Assembly (NCBI GenBank): GCA_013399015.1 | Contig: VWZX01005770.1 | Span: forward strand, 124,240-188,239 | Origin: Galbula dea | Taxonomy: Eukaryota; Chordata; Aves; Piciformes; Galbulidae | Direction: 5' to 3' | Length of the DNA stretch: 64,000 nt | Part shown: piece by piece, positions 37,259-49,432 of the stretch | How the letters are laid out: each line of letters starts with the position of its first letter | Numbering within the stretch: position 1 is the first letter of the stretch | Program-made: the position numbers and the translations under genes | The notes under the pieces: generated by a model | What the model saw: only the letters and a program-made list of their open reading frames with translations | Told to the model about the DNA's origin: nothing | Database searches by the model: none

Positions 37259-39884
37259 ATCATTTTGAGGTCATTTCTGATTTTTTTCCAATATCTGACA
37301 TTTATTACTAAATAAACAAAACCCCTGTATCTAGCAGAATATATTCTGGCAGCACTAACAGCTTCCTCTGTCTTTCTCTGCTTCTCTTTTCCAGCTTCAG
37401 CTGTTATCATCTGCCTTCACACACTATGTGCTGCTTTTCCTAGTTCCAGATGGCCAGAGAGAAGACAGTCAGGCAACACAGTGCAGGCACTACATGACAT
37501 CCTCATCAGTCTATAGAAAAGACAACCCATTTTTGCCTTTCTATGATCATCCTGTTATGTTTCCTGGCCATGAAGGACATAGTGGCATGGTGTAGCTAGT
37601 ACTGGCCATTATACAAGGGATTAGGTGGATAAACTTGACTAACTGCTTATTCCTGCCATCTTCTATCCTTGCAGCGTGGAGCATGGCGCCACATATTTCC
37701 ATCTTCTTACAGCTTCTCACCAGGACATGCAATGGATAAGTTCCATTTCAACCATTCTGACTGGTGACAGCATGACTCCAGGGCTACTGCAGGAAATTTG
37801 AGCTGAAAAAAATAGTAAAAAAATATTAGTGTTGGAAAATCATCACCTGAAGCCCAAATGAGCTTGAGCCTCAATTGCTATGGGGCATGGACGCAGTCAA
37901 CTCCTGTCACTTATGTCCCAGAAAGGTCTCCTATCTTGTTGTAGGTATCAGTGTATTCAGGCCAGCTCAGGCTTCCTCTTAGGAAGGAGCATCTTGTGTC
38001 AGTCTCTGCCCATGCATCTCTAGCCCAATATACTATTTTTCAAGCCTTCTGTATGATGGGAGGCTCAAGGGAGAACCGCTAATCTTTATATGACCTTGCA
38101 CAATGGGCAGGTCTGGACAGCAGTTGCAGCTGGAGGGAGGACAGCAAAGGCTTTACATGAAACCCCCTTTGATCCCGGAAGTGAGGGACCACGATAGATG
38201 GGAATGAAGCAGCCCTAGTAAGGGCTACCCTGCAACATGACACACAAGCAACAGTACCCCGGAGAAATGCTTGTACCACTGGTACTCCACAGTCTATCTA
38301 GGGCTCAGTTGCTTACCTGCATCTCCTGGTTTTGAGTAGTTCCTTAGGAGTCCACGAATTCTCCCTCATGCAAGTGAGCATGTCTAGTAGGGCCCATCAA
38401 GTGAACAAATAGCCTTTCAAGATCAACCTCCATTTCCAAGGTAACCTTTATGGGTTTTCCACTGGTTCCCATTGCTTGTTTTTCCTAAGGTTGTGGTAGA
38501 TTTTCAGGAAGTTATGCTATTTGAAAAGACCAAAGGTTCAACCTGTGGATCTATGTTCCAGCCTGGAGGACTAAGCAGAAAGCAGAGTCCTAGGCCCATA
38601 TGGAAAATGTGAGCAAGATGGACAGGATTTCCTGTTGTGCCAACAAAAAGGAAAATCCCCCATCAGCATTATGACTTGTCATCCTTCACAGTACTATGAA
38701 TTTGGAAGCTGAAAGAAAAATAGGGAACTTTGGACATTACTAATAGCTACTACTGGAAGTGACATAGCTGTAGTCAAAAAAATGTGTCCCACTTCCAACA
38801 TTATAACATATTTTGTCATTTTTCTGAAAGAGGCAAGAGAAAATAATGGAAATTAGGTTTTATTTTCCATTGTTCCTTTCTAGTAGTTCTAGCAATATCT
38901 GCAGAAAACCTGCTAATCCCAGCTGTATACCCACACAGAGAGCCACATCAGAAATATACTTAAAATATTTCTAGTCAACCCACAGGTTATATTAGCATCA
39001 TGATACCTCCTACAGACCCTAAAGTTGGGCAAATTGGGGTAGCCCTTGAATTAAATGTATGTTGAGAAGCAGTGCTTGTGCCACAGAGCTGGCAGCCCCG
39101 GTGCCCAAGAGAGTCTGAAAATGGGCAAGGGTTAAGTAGTGTTTGAACTGGAGTCAGGCAGGATCAAGACATGAAAACAAAATCCATGTCTAATTGCACT
39201 TTTCCTCTAGCATACTGGAGATTCATAAGAGCTATATGCCAGTCTGCCATAAAGTGCATTATACACTTCTTCTTCCCTTTTAAATGAATATAAATCCAAG
39301 TACCAATGACCCCTGCAAAAGATTTGGAGCCATTTCTGCTGGCTTGATAAATTCTTCTGATGTACCAATGAGAGCAGCACATGACTAATTTGATTTGGTT
39401 CTAGCACGCAGTATTGCCATGACTCTTCATTTTGCAAACTCTTTTCTTCTTTTCCCAAAGTCAAATATGGAAAAGCTGTGACAGCAGCATGAGCAAAAGG
39501 ATATTGGAAATAATCCTCTTCATTCAGCCTGCATGCAAGATATAGTGGTGCAGTAGCATTGCAAGGATGATTTCCACGCATCTGATAACACTGTGACACC
39601 CTATAATAAAACATATACCTTCTGTTTCATTTTATCCATTTAAGCCCTTTGAGCAACCAGCAGTTGTTGAGTTCCCCACTCCTACTATTAATAGTCAGAG
39701 GCAGACCATGTCTGCCTACTTAGATTTATTACATTTTAACTAATCTTGATTGAAGTCTTTGTATGTATAGGCTCCAGAGCAGTCAGTCACCAGGGTTACC
39801 ACAACATACATACATACACAGAGTTTTTTTCCTGAAATTAGCTCAGTAGGTCTCACATTAAGACCATTTAATGTGTGTGTGGGG

Positions 39885-39933
39885 AAAAAAAAACAACAAA
39901 AAAACCCCACAAAAAAACAACCCAAAACAAACC
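39885..39933. repeat. A-rich/AAACC low-complexity tract
   Basis: A-runs broken by CAACAA, CCCCAC and CCCAAAAC units, immediately after TGTGTGTGTGGGG. It is a simple sequence tract, possibly a decayed insertion tail. Confidence 0.85.
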
Positions 39934-39994
39934 AGGTTTTGATACCCCCTTTTCCTTATGAAATCTGGACAATTCAACACAAGAATCCCCTCTT

Positions 39995-40075
39995 TTGCCA
40001 CTATGGCTGAATTCTGGACCCTTACCTGCGTGACAATCCCACTGAAGTCTATGATGAAATTTCCCTTAGTAGGGA
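39995..40075. repeat. Possible ancient reptile/bird interspersed repeat
   Basis: The segment CTGGACCCTTACCTGCGTG followed by CAATCCCACTGAAGTCTATG resembles a common reptilian repeat motif in which 'cccattgaagtcaatggga' follows 'cacgtgagtag'. The match is short and the family was not identified, so this is a weak call. Confidence 0.35.
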
Positions 40076-40571
40076 AACTTGTGCAGCTCCACAACTCAAA
40101 ATGGAGCCTATGCAGGAAGACAGAGAGATTCCTCCCTTATACTCTATTTTTTCCTGAATATTTTTGATAGTAGACTTTATGTTGAGGGATTTGTCAGCGA
40201 CATGTGTAAATCCCCTCAGGAGAAAATTTGTGATGCAGTTTCTCAGCTGCAAGATGAGCTCCATGTACTTGTTGCACAGGGATGATGCAAAGTGTGGTGG
40301 TTTCCCTATGGCTGAGAGAAGGGGGTTTGGAAGCTGCCATGTCCCTGCTTCCTTTCCCCAGGACTGCACACTTAAGCTGGGTGCCTGGCTGAGAAAGGAC
40401 TTCTGAAGACACTAAATACTTAGTTTTAAACACAACATTGCAGTTCCTGTAAACCAAAATATTTTTTGTGTTCATACTTCAGTTTCTAGTTCTCCAATAA
40501 AAAGTCAGTCATGCTCACTTCTTAAATGATGTGTCAACTTCAAATGTTTCTCTGAGAAATGTCCCAAAGCT

Positions 40572-40593
40572 AAAAATAAAATAAAATAAAAAT
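40572..40593. repeat. (AAAAT)n microsatellite
   Basis: About four tandem AAAAT/AAATA pentanucleotide units. It may be expanded from an A-rich tail, but no element is recognisable upstream. Confidence 0.85.
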
Positions 40594-43214
40594 ACTTCCC
40601 ATTCTAGGAGGGAGCAATGCTATTCTTAAATTCAGCCCCCCAGGAACTTAATTTGCTACTGAACAAGCTACACACTGACAATACACCTAACTGCAGGCAG
40701 CCCTCTCTTACAGTAAGTCGTGAAACCTTGGGAGCTCCTGCTCCAGCAGAAAAAGTTGCCACCTTTTAACAATCCTCAAGATACAGTTTCTTTTGCTTGA
40801 AGCTGATTTTCCCTGGATTCCTCCTGCAACAGGATCTGGGGCCAAGCATATGTGCAGTGACAGTGGGAGCAGGGAAGGAGAACCCAGGCCCGTGAGGGCA
40901 CCCCAGAGCCATGGCATATTCCTCAGGAAAGGGAAAACTCAACTGAGCAGGACCTCTTGCTTCAAAGGTCCAAGGTTTCCCAAGGTAAAATTCCCATCTA
41001 GGAGCCTCATGAAGTGCCCAGGCTCAGATAGGTCCCAACCACCAGCCTGGGCTCTGTGAGAAGCCAAGGCAATGCTGAGGTCTCTAGAGTCCCTGGTGGG
41101 TAGTTAGCACCTGCACTGCCTTCAAAGGACAAGGCTGGTGAGGTGAATAGACATGAGCATTGCTGTGCTTTTCATGCAATGAAGGCGTTAGCTCCTCAAC
41201 ATCCTCCCTGGGTTAGCAAATGCTCCTACTACAAGAACAGGATAAATCTCCTGGGTTTTCACTTCAAAGGTCCTGCACCTGGGTCTACTGGTGGTCTGCA
41301 GCTCAGGCAGGGCACTGGGTTTGCCCTAGCTGAGAACATGCAGGAGCCTGGGCAAGACACAGTGGGTATGGGCAGAGAAACTGCACAGTTCAGGGAGTGT
41401 ACAATAGTGGTGCTGGATGCAACAGGCTCTTGGAGCAAACACTGCACAGGGCATCTGATGTCTTCAGTGTGCATGGAGATTCCTGACCATATACAAACCT
41501 CCTTCACTATTTTTGCACAGTAGGTTCAAGGTGTCAAAGGTGCGCTCAAAGTACTCACCACAAGCTGCATGTACAGCTTGAAGGTGACCAAGGCCAGTCT
41601 GTGGGGTTAGAGGATGCTGTCAGCATGCTGCAGGTCCCTGTGTGGGAGTACACATGAATTGCAGAGTCCTTCTCACCTATTTCTGGAAACCCTGGGAAGA
41701 AACTATTGGCTATTGCCAAAACTCTGCATTGAAGAAGGGGCAGCAAGAGACTGATAAGAAACTGTTTTCTTGTCAGTTCAGCAAAAATCCCACGGGGAAT
41801 GATAACTAGGGAGGATATTAAGTAGTTTGAGGCTTGGCAATGGGATATGCCATAGAAGGGATATTTCCACCTGTTAAAGCCCTTCTGCTGCTTGGGCCCA
41901 GGACAGTTTCCACTTGGTTCTTTCCACTTGTACAGTAGGGCTTCTGGTCTTTCACTATAAGCATGTTTTGGTTTTTGAGGACAGCCCTGATCCTGCACTG
42001 TATGGCTGAAGCATAGAGAAGTGGCTCTGGAGAGCTGAGTGATGCTCACATAGTTGCAGGAGCTGGACTGGATGGCCCCATATGCCCTCCAATCCTGCAC
42101 TGGGTGGTGTCTTCTCCTTTGAATCACTGTTTTGACCTACAAGCTAAGAGATGAACATTTGTGCTGCTCTGGCTTGGTAGACAGGTAGAAAATTCACACT
42201 CTTACTGATCTTTCTGTCCCTGATTGTGCAACATGTCTTTGCCTGCCTAGCCAGAGAAGGAATGTTTCATGGAGAGCTGGTGGCTGATGGCAGATGGCAT
42301 TTGTCCTTAAGATCAAAGTATAAGGCAGATGTGGAAGTCAGTGTTAGGTGTGGAAAAGTGACATGTACACTGCTCCAACACTTGCATAGATGCTTTAAAC
42401 AGAGCAACTGGGTGGTTCAGTGATTTTTGCCAGGAGTAACACACTGTATTTGGCTTGTGACAATGGCCTAGACAGCACACAGCTAAAGGGACATATGCAA
42501 ACCCTCTTGAATCATAAAGGCATCAGGGGATTTGTGTCTCATGTCTATCTTGGCACAAACAGAACCTCCTCGCTCCCAGCAACCAAATTTCTTATCTGCC
42601 TTTGTTGTACTATGTAATGCAGATCAACAAATCATCAGGGAAACCTAAACACTTCTATAAGTGATTTCATAAGAAGATGCTTCTCCAAGCCCACATCCGG
42701 CAGAAGGTGAAACAAGAAATACAACACAGTGATGAATCCCTCGTTCACCAGCAACGTGTTTGGGAAATTTCATGTCTTCTTCTGTCTCACACACCTATTG
42801 CAAAACTCTGTATCTTATCAGTTGTTCTAAACAGTGTCCAGATTTCCTCTGTAAACCATTTTTAATTCACAGCCATCACTTTGTAACTGTTAATGACATT
42901 ATTTACAAGACATTTTTACAATTACCAGCAGCTTGATATATGTATATATTCCAGTGAAAAAAAACAACTGAGCAGCAGACCAAAGCATGGAGATTAAAAT
43001 GGCATTTAAAGACTGTTGAGACACGCAGGGAAGGAAGAAAGTCTTGGTGGAAGAAAGAAACCTCAGTGGCTGCTTTGGAGCATAGGGTCATGCTCAGGGC
43101 CATGACTGTGGTCCCTGCTGGGCATGCTGGGCTGGGGAATGGGCTTTGCTATTTTCAGCCAGCTGGGAGACCCTCTCCTTCTCCCTGAGCATGGATTTTC
43201 CTGAAACAAACCTT

Positions 43215-43790
43215 CACAGAATCATAGAATCATAGAATCATTTGGGTTGGAAGGGACCTCCAGAGGTCATCTATTCCAACCCCCCCTGTCGTGAGCAGGG
43301 ACATCCCCAACTAGATCAGGTTGCTCAGAACCTTGTCTAGCCTCACCTTGAATGCCTCCAGGGACGGGGCCTCAGTCACCTCCCTGGGCAACCTGCTCCA
43401 GTGTTCCACTACCCTCATGGTAAGGATCTTTTTACTATTATCTAATCTAAATCTACTCTTCTCTAGTTTAAAACCATTACCCCTTGCCCGTTCACTACAG
43501 GCCTTTGTAAACAGGCCCTCTCCAGCCTTTTTGTAAGTTCCTTTCAGGTACTGGAAGGTCACTATTAGGTCCCCCTGAAGCCTTCTCTTTTCCAGGCTGA
43601 ACAGCTCCCTCAGCCTGTCTTTGTAGTGGAGGAGTTCCAGCCCCCTGATCATTTTCGTAGCCTTCCTCTGGACCTGTTCTATCAGGTCCATGTCCTTTCT
43701 GTGTTTAGGGCTCCAGAGCTGAACACGCTATTTCAGATGAAGTCTCACCAGAGCAGAGTAAAATGGCATGACTGCAATCTAATCTCCCAG
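43215..43790 (-). mobile_element. CR1 LINE, ORF2 C-terminal region plus intact 3' end (reverse orientation)
   Basis: The 3' terminus on the left shows tandem AATCATAG octamers (43216-43240), then GGTTGGAAGGGACCTCCAG and TGAGCAGGGACATCCCCAAC. Reading the minus strand, one open frame of 126 codons (43691 to 43311) covers the end of ORF2. It contains QVQRKATKMIRGLELL, LFSLEKRRLQGDLIVTFQYL, RARGNGFKLEKSRFRLDN and VVEHWSRLPREVTEAPSLEAF. Continuing upstream in the same frame, FYSALVRLHLK, a single TAG stop, then RVQLWSPKHRKDMDL can be read. The RT catalytic motifs are absent, so it is non-functional. The clean tail and long open frame suggest one of the younger copies in the window. Confidence 0.96.
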
Positions 43791-45204
43791 GGGTTCGCAT
43801 TGAAGGTGTGAGCTCATGGAGTGATGTTGATGAGACAGCCACTGCCATTGCAGCCCTTCCCCAGCTAATGGGCTGCCCTAGTCTGGGACCCAGCGCTAAC
43901 CCCTTGCTGCAGCCTGCAGGGACTTGCAAGCAACACCGAGCCCATGGGCAAGCCAGACCTTGCTCTGGGCTGAGTGCATCAAAAGCCTTCCACAAGGTAC
44001 ATTCCCGGGCTGACCTCAACATGCAGTCAGCCCAGAGCAAGATGCGTGTAGGAGAGCAGAAAAGGAAGGGAAGCATAGCTCAGGAAGAAAATCCAGGAGC
44101 ACCAAGAGCCTAGAGGAAGAGCCCCAGTGGGAAGCTGTGGGAACTGAGGTTCAGAGGCAGGTCCTGATCCTGCAAACACCAATCAGGGAAAGGCTTTTAG
44201 AGTCCACGGAGAAAGCGCATCAAGACCTGGCAGAAGTGCTTGTTTGAGCCACGCTTCTTTGATGCTGTTGTTGCCAAAGTACATTGGAAAAAAAATCCCA
44301 TCTAAAAGAAAATAAAGGGTTTAACAGAGCATATCAATTCAGTAATAACAACAATTATAAAACCCTCCATGTTCTGCTGGCCCCTGATGCCGCATTTAGT
44401 TACAAGCAATTACTTGGTGCATTTTCCTTTCTAAATAGCAAGAAGTCCCCTGTAGAAAGCAAACCGGGAGCTACTTCTTGGGAGAAGCCAATATGAAGTG
44501 AAGCAATACCCTGATTGCTGAAACCCCTACTGCGAGCCAGCACATTGGGGAAGCAGAGCATTTGGCTTGGCTTTTCCTCCTGGGAACCATTACAGAGGAA
44601 GCCTTCATCACGAAGCCAGAGTATGCCCCCAGCCCAGGCCCACTTGTAAACGTCACCCCTTTCCCCAGGTTTTGCAGCAGGCCAGAGTGGTCTCAGCTGA
44701 GCCTGGCACGACAGGAATTTCTTTAACAAATGATCTGCATGCCTCCCCTGAGCCTCCTGGTGCTCACACTCCACCTGCCCCAGGGAGGCAGGAGGACTTT
44801 GCAAGGCTGCAGTGGTCCAGACAGACTTGAAGCAGCCCCACAGGCATGATTGATGGGCACTCTGGTGGTGGGAGCACCGAAAATAATCCCAACACATGTT
44901 TCCCAGTAGCACCTGGCAGCCAACCAGAAGACAGCACTAGCATTTCCTAAATACTGGAAAAATGACTGTCACCGCAGATGCCTCACTAAATATAACCTCA
45001 GTGAGGTGGCAGCCTGTGAAAGGCTGGAGAGGGGCAGATACCCAGGACGTATGTACAGCTCTAGTCCCATCTGAGCCCTGCTTGTCATCCCTGGGCTGTG
45101 AGAGATCCAGCGCTGCTTGCTGCACAGGCTTCAAAATCCTAGACCTGATGGGGAAGTGTCTCTCAAGGAGTAGGTGCTAATAAAATTTTGGAAATAGAAA
45201 ACAT
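43791..45204. other. Non-coding stretch between two CR1 copies
   Basis: No gene was recognised. Overlapping open frames (up to 170 codons, minus, 44400-44912) lie on both strands without a domain. The 44200-44500 part is AT-rich with SOX-like AACAAT and homeodomain-like CAATTA cores and may be regulatory. The flanking CR1 copies point in opposite directions. Confidence 0.55.
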
Positions 45205-45667
45205 GGCGCTATCTGAGCAAAGGGCAATGAAGCTGGTAAAGGGTCTACAGAACTAGTGTTATGAGGAACAGCTAAGAGAACTGGGGTTGTTTAGTCTGGA
45301 GAAGAGGAGGTTCAGGGGGAACCTTCTCGTGCTCTACAAATACTTGAAAGGAGGTTGTAGGAAGATGGGGCTTGATCTCTTCTCCCAAGTAACGAGTGAT
45401 AGGACGAGAGGAAATTGCTTCAAGTTTCAACAGGGGAGGTTCAGAGTAGATAATAGGAAGAATATATTCACTAAGAGAGTTACCAGGCATTGGAACAGGC
45501 TGCCCAGGGAGGTGGTGGAATCACCAGCCCTGGAAGTGTTCAAAAAACGTGTAGATGTGGTGCTCAGGGACATGCTTCAGTGGTGAGCATGGTAGTGTGG
45601 ATGGATGGTTGGACTCAGTGATCTCAGAGATCTTTTCCAACCATAACGATTCTATGATTCTATGATA
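45205..45667 (+). mobile_element. CR1 LINE, ORF2 C-terminus plus 3' end
   Basis: Frame 2 reads AMKLVKGLQN, a TAG stop, then CYEEQLRELGLFSLEKRRF and continues open from 45287 to 45586. That part includes LVLYKYLKGGCRKMGLDLFS, TSDRTRGNCFKFQQGRFRVD and TRHWNRLPREVVESPALEVF, ending at LRDMLQW. The 3' UTR carries GGTTGGACTCAGTGATCTC and TTTTCCAACCATAACG, closing with tandem ATTCTATG octamers (45648-45666). It is 5'-truncated downstream of the catalytic motifs. The TAACGATTCTATG terminus resembles the one at 60346, suggesting the same CR1 subfamily. Confidence 0.96.
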
Positions 45668-48600
45668 AAGAAGGTTTGTACTGTCCATGGAAAGGAGATA
45701 TGATTTGGGGTGTCTTTCCATCTCTGCGGTTCTCAGGGAGGGGTTTGCTCACTTTGAGGCCAGGTACTTGGGACCATGGGGTACATGGTCCTCTATGGTG
45801 CTTGCTCTCTGCCTCTGCAGACACACCTAGGGAAGCCTCTTTGGGTACACCTAACTAAGACATGGGCAGCTTGCACACCAAAAATTTCCTGGCTTTTGTG
45901 AGTGTCTCACAAGGCAAAGTGCTACCTGGTGTCAGAGTGGTGGAACACAGCTTTTATTTTTTAAGGGAGATGGGGCTAACCTTCCCAGTGCACCCCTCTC
46001 CCCTTTGCCCCTCAATCTCACCTTAAGGATTAGTTTACCACCATAGCCCAGTGGTTCCTCGGGTGACGGCACTGCAAAGCATCAGTCCTAAGACCTGCTC
46101 TGTATTGTGTTACAGGGTGAGTCAAGGGGTAGTGCTGCCAGTGTTTGCTTTAGCAGCTTGCTGGGCCACCATATGCATCCAGATATGTGGTTCTGACTCT
46201 GATATATGAGTCTCGTTTTCCCAAGCTGGCCTTTGTAGGGGGAAGTGGAGTTGAAGGGACCTCTCAGGTAATTCTTGAAATTTGGCCTCTGGTACAAGCC
46301 CCTGTCAAGGTGTTTCATGCTTCTGAGATGCAGCTGTATCAGATAAGACCCAAAATGTTAAATACAATGATGTCTGGATTTGTACATCTAAGACAGAAGT
46401 CTTTGTTTACAGAGATTTCATTTGCTCTTCAGCCTGATATCACCCACCAGCATGAAATGCATAAGGTCAACCCTGGCATGGTTGCTCAGCTGAAGACACA
46501 AACCTAAGAAGCCGTGTCATGAACCCTACCAGGGTAGAGCAAAAGGGCAGAAATTAGAGTTTTAAACAAGTGGTATTTTTCTCTGCCACTTACTCTCACA
46601 ATGGCACTGATGAGCCATGGAGCATGACAAGCAGGGTGGTGGAGGACAATCTTCAGATCAGGGAGCACAGAAAACCCCCGTATGGAGGAGTTATTAGCCA
46701 AGAGATGAGAACCTGGGTGAGGCTGCAGAGCAAGGCAGTCACTGTAATGTGCCCAGCCTGCTTTCATCTAACCAGCAAGAGGAACAGGGCAATGAAAGCA
46801 CCACGGCCCTGCTTGTACCTGACTGTTACTCAGGTCCCCAGCAGGTTTGTTCTCCTGCTACTCATGCTTGATAAAATTCATATCATGGCATCCTTGATAG
46901 AGATGTGCTAGCAGTGTGTTAACATGTGCAGCAGCCATGCTTCATCCTGCTGTGTAGAAAGACATACACAGAAGGCAAAATAACTCCACTCATTAAAAAA
47001 GTCTTTATCTGGTTTTGTACTCCAGAAAATTATGTGAATGTCTCTTGGGAAAATGACAGGAGCCACCACACTAGACATTAAGCCTGATCTTCCAGCAAGC
47101 ATTACCCAAGAAGAGTTCTCTTCTAGACAGAGAAGGGCTAAACAGCAAAACACCATGTTTCCAGCCTAGATGCTGTACTCCAGGTTGGCCTCCTTGGTAC
47201 AATCAATGGGCATTTGTCAGTTGGCTGAAGAAGGTTACACCAGTATTAGATGCCACTGCTGGTGTGTTTGCTGGTGCAGCAATTTTTGATTGTTTTTATT
47301 GTCATCTAACACTGCCAGAATTTGAACTTTGTGTTGGACCACAGTTTAATTTCAGTAATGCAGGAGGAGTGTCCGAGTGGGAGATGTGTTCTTCTGGATT
47401 TAGTCTTGCCAAATTCTGATTCTGAGCTGTGTGAAGCTGCAAGTAATCTTTTCCCAGCTCTTATTTATGAGCAGAATAAAAAGAGAATAATAAGCAGAAC
47501 AGAATAAAAAGCCCATCCTCTGATGTTGCTGTAAGCTCTGGGCTATGTTCTTTCTATATGTTTGCATAGTGCCTGCTACAGCAAGCCCAGGGGTCCTGGA
47601 GACTTACCATCAGACAGGTAGCTAACAAAGGAGGGCAACTGCAGAATTTTATTTCAAATTCATCATATAATGTGCTGGCAGAGAGGAATTTTGGAAATCA
47701 TTATCTCAAGCTGCCATTTTCTAGATGCAACTCCCCATATGCAGTTCTAACCAGTCTGTGGAAACTCTGTCTTGTCCCCTTTTTTAAATGATTCAGGCTT
47801 CAGCCCATCAAGAGAAGCAATTAATTTCTGAAGCAAAGGCTTTCAGCCTTGCAGGTGTTCTGTCTAATAGGAGCTGTCATAGGAACGGTTCCTACAGCAG
47901 AGTAGGTAAACAAACAGATATAGAACACAGTCCTTCATAGGACAGCTGGCGAGAAAAGCTTTAAGGGCAGAAGTGTCATTTAAACAAAAATATCTAATTT
48001 GGGATTCCCTGTACAGGACACAAGCCCTTAGGAGTTGCCAGTGTTTGTCCATACTAGTGCATAGGGTTCTGGCTCATCCATTTTGGTCTCCAGCATTATC
48101 TGTAAAACCCAGAATGGAACATGTGAATTTTTTTGATGCATTACTTTGCAAGAAATGGGCAAACCCATACACAGTAAAAAGTGCAGCTTCATGAGCACTA
48201 TATGCATTTCTTGATTTCCTTTTTTGCCATGTGCTTCCCTCCAGCCTGGCTGTCTGTGTCCACCTGTTGCCCCTCCTCTTATGTTTCAATTGTAAGCACT
48301 TTGGGATAGGAAGTGTTATCTTCATGTGTGGCACTTGTGCAGGGTCCAAGCTGCCAGCATTAATGCTCTGACAGTATATGTAATGGTCTCCTATAGCACT
48401 ATGGAAAGGCTTAGGAGCTTTCTGTGGGTATGTATGAAAGCATGTGCTCATAAACATGTGCAGACTGCATGGTGTGGCATTCTGTGACCCCTGGAATATG
48501 GTGTGTTAGCACATGAGAAGTTCTGCGGTGGCACCAACAGGCATGGGCCTGGATGTGAGGACTGCTGAACCACCGGTACCCCAGCAAGAGGAAGGGACAC

Positions 48601-49432
48601 ATCCCGCCCACACAAGTGTGTCCTGGCTATCTCAAGGCTCAGTGTTCATCCCTGGAGCACGGTATGGTGTCCCTGGGCAGGCTCCTGGGAGGCTTGCAGT
48701 ATGGGGCATCATGGGGATGCAGTGTATGGAGTCAGCAACCCCTCATTCAGAGTGAAGAGGAGGGACTGTGGTGCGTGGAACACTCAGCTGAGGGATGATT
48801 GATTAAATTTAGTCCCCAGTACATTGTAGGGTAAATCACCCTCTCAGGGCCTTGCTCTTAGCCTCCCATTTGTGTCTTTCCATCCTTCATCACAACTCCT
48901 TCCAGTGCCTACCCTGCAGAGCTGTTTGTGTTTCATACCAATGTTTGTGGCATGTGTTAGAGCAATAAGGAAAGAAAGGGAATCTTCAGCACAACTTTCT
49001 TGTTCTTCCCTGCTTCCTGCACAGGTGTCCTTCAGGCAATGGGAGCAAAAGCATGGAAGTCTGTCTCCTGGCAAATCATTTGGGCTTGACTTTTTGAGAC
49101 TTTATTGCAACAAATCTCATAACTTTTTTCAAGATTTCACAGGTTTCTACATGCTTGAGGATGGTCTCAGGTGGTTTTGGTGGAGCTGCCCTCCACGGCT
49201 GAGACGAAAAACTCTGTGTCTTTCTGCTTCATCTCCCACTGGGATGGTGGCACCAGCAAGGGATTAGAGAGCAAGAAATAAAATCAGCTTTAAAAAGGCT
49301 CCCTTACTCCTCATACTCATCTTATTTAGGAAGGTCCAGTGTGTGCTTTCCATTCCATTCAGGTATTAGCAGAGTTAACAGGCATCTCAGGAGCCATTAG
49401 GATTTTAATATTCATACACTTCCTTAATCTTT
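45668..49432. other. Non-coding stretch with one ancient repeat
   Basis: No gene was recognised. The only recognisable repeat is the old 3' module at 48245-48390. Open frames are at most about 131 codons and overlap on both strands. The A-rich segment 47470-47510 is not a clear tandem repeat. Confidence 0.6.
48245..48390 (+). repeat. Ancient amniote L2/MIR-type 3' module (second copy)
   Basis: ATTGTAAGCACTTTGGGATA (48289-48308) followed by TGTGTGGCACTTGTGCAGG and ATGCTCTGACAGTATATG fits the order of the old reptile/bird repeat end. There, 'ttgtaagctctttggggcaggg' precedes 'tgtacagcgcctagcaca' and 'gtgctacagtaatac'. It pairs with the copy at 31903, with which it shares the AAG(N)TTTGGGA core. 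It is heavily diverged and the name is tentative. Confidence 0.68.

Larger units (their letters stand above)
35713..43214. other. Non-coding stretch with one short CR1 piece and simple repeats
   Basis: Outside the CR1 3' end at 37168-37258, the possible old repeat near 40.0 kb and A-rich tracts (36558-36587, 39885-39933 and 40572-40593), I recognise nothing. The longest open frame is 41555-42127 (minus, 190 codons). It overlaps a competing plus-strand frame near by, lacks any domain I know and is treated as chance. Confidence 0.6.

Noticed and set aside
41555..42127. 190-codon minus-strand open frame as a gene
   Set aside because: No recognisable family, and amino-acid use looks random. Its start lies next to a weak CR1-like GAGCTGGACTGGATGG word that may itself be repeat-derived.
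42047..42128. Possible plus-strand CR1 3' end (GGAGCTGGACTGGATGGCCC)
   Set aside because: Only one short word matches. The expected CCCTTCCAACCC block and octamer tail are absent, so chance or a very old copy cannot be separated.
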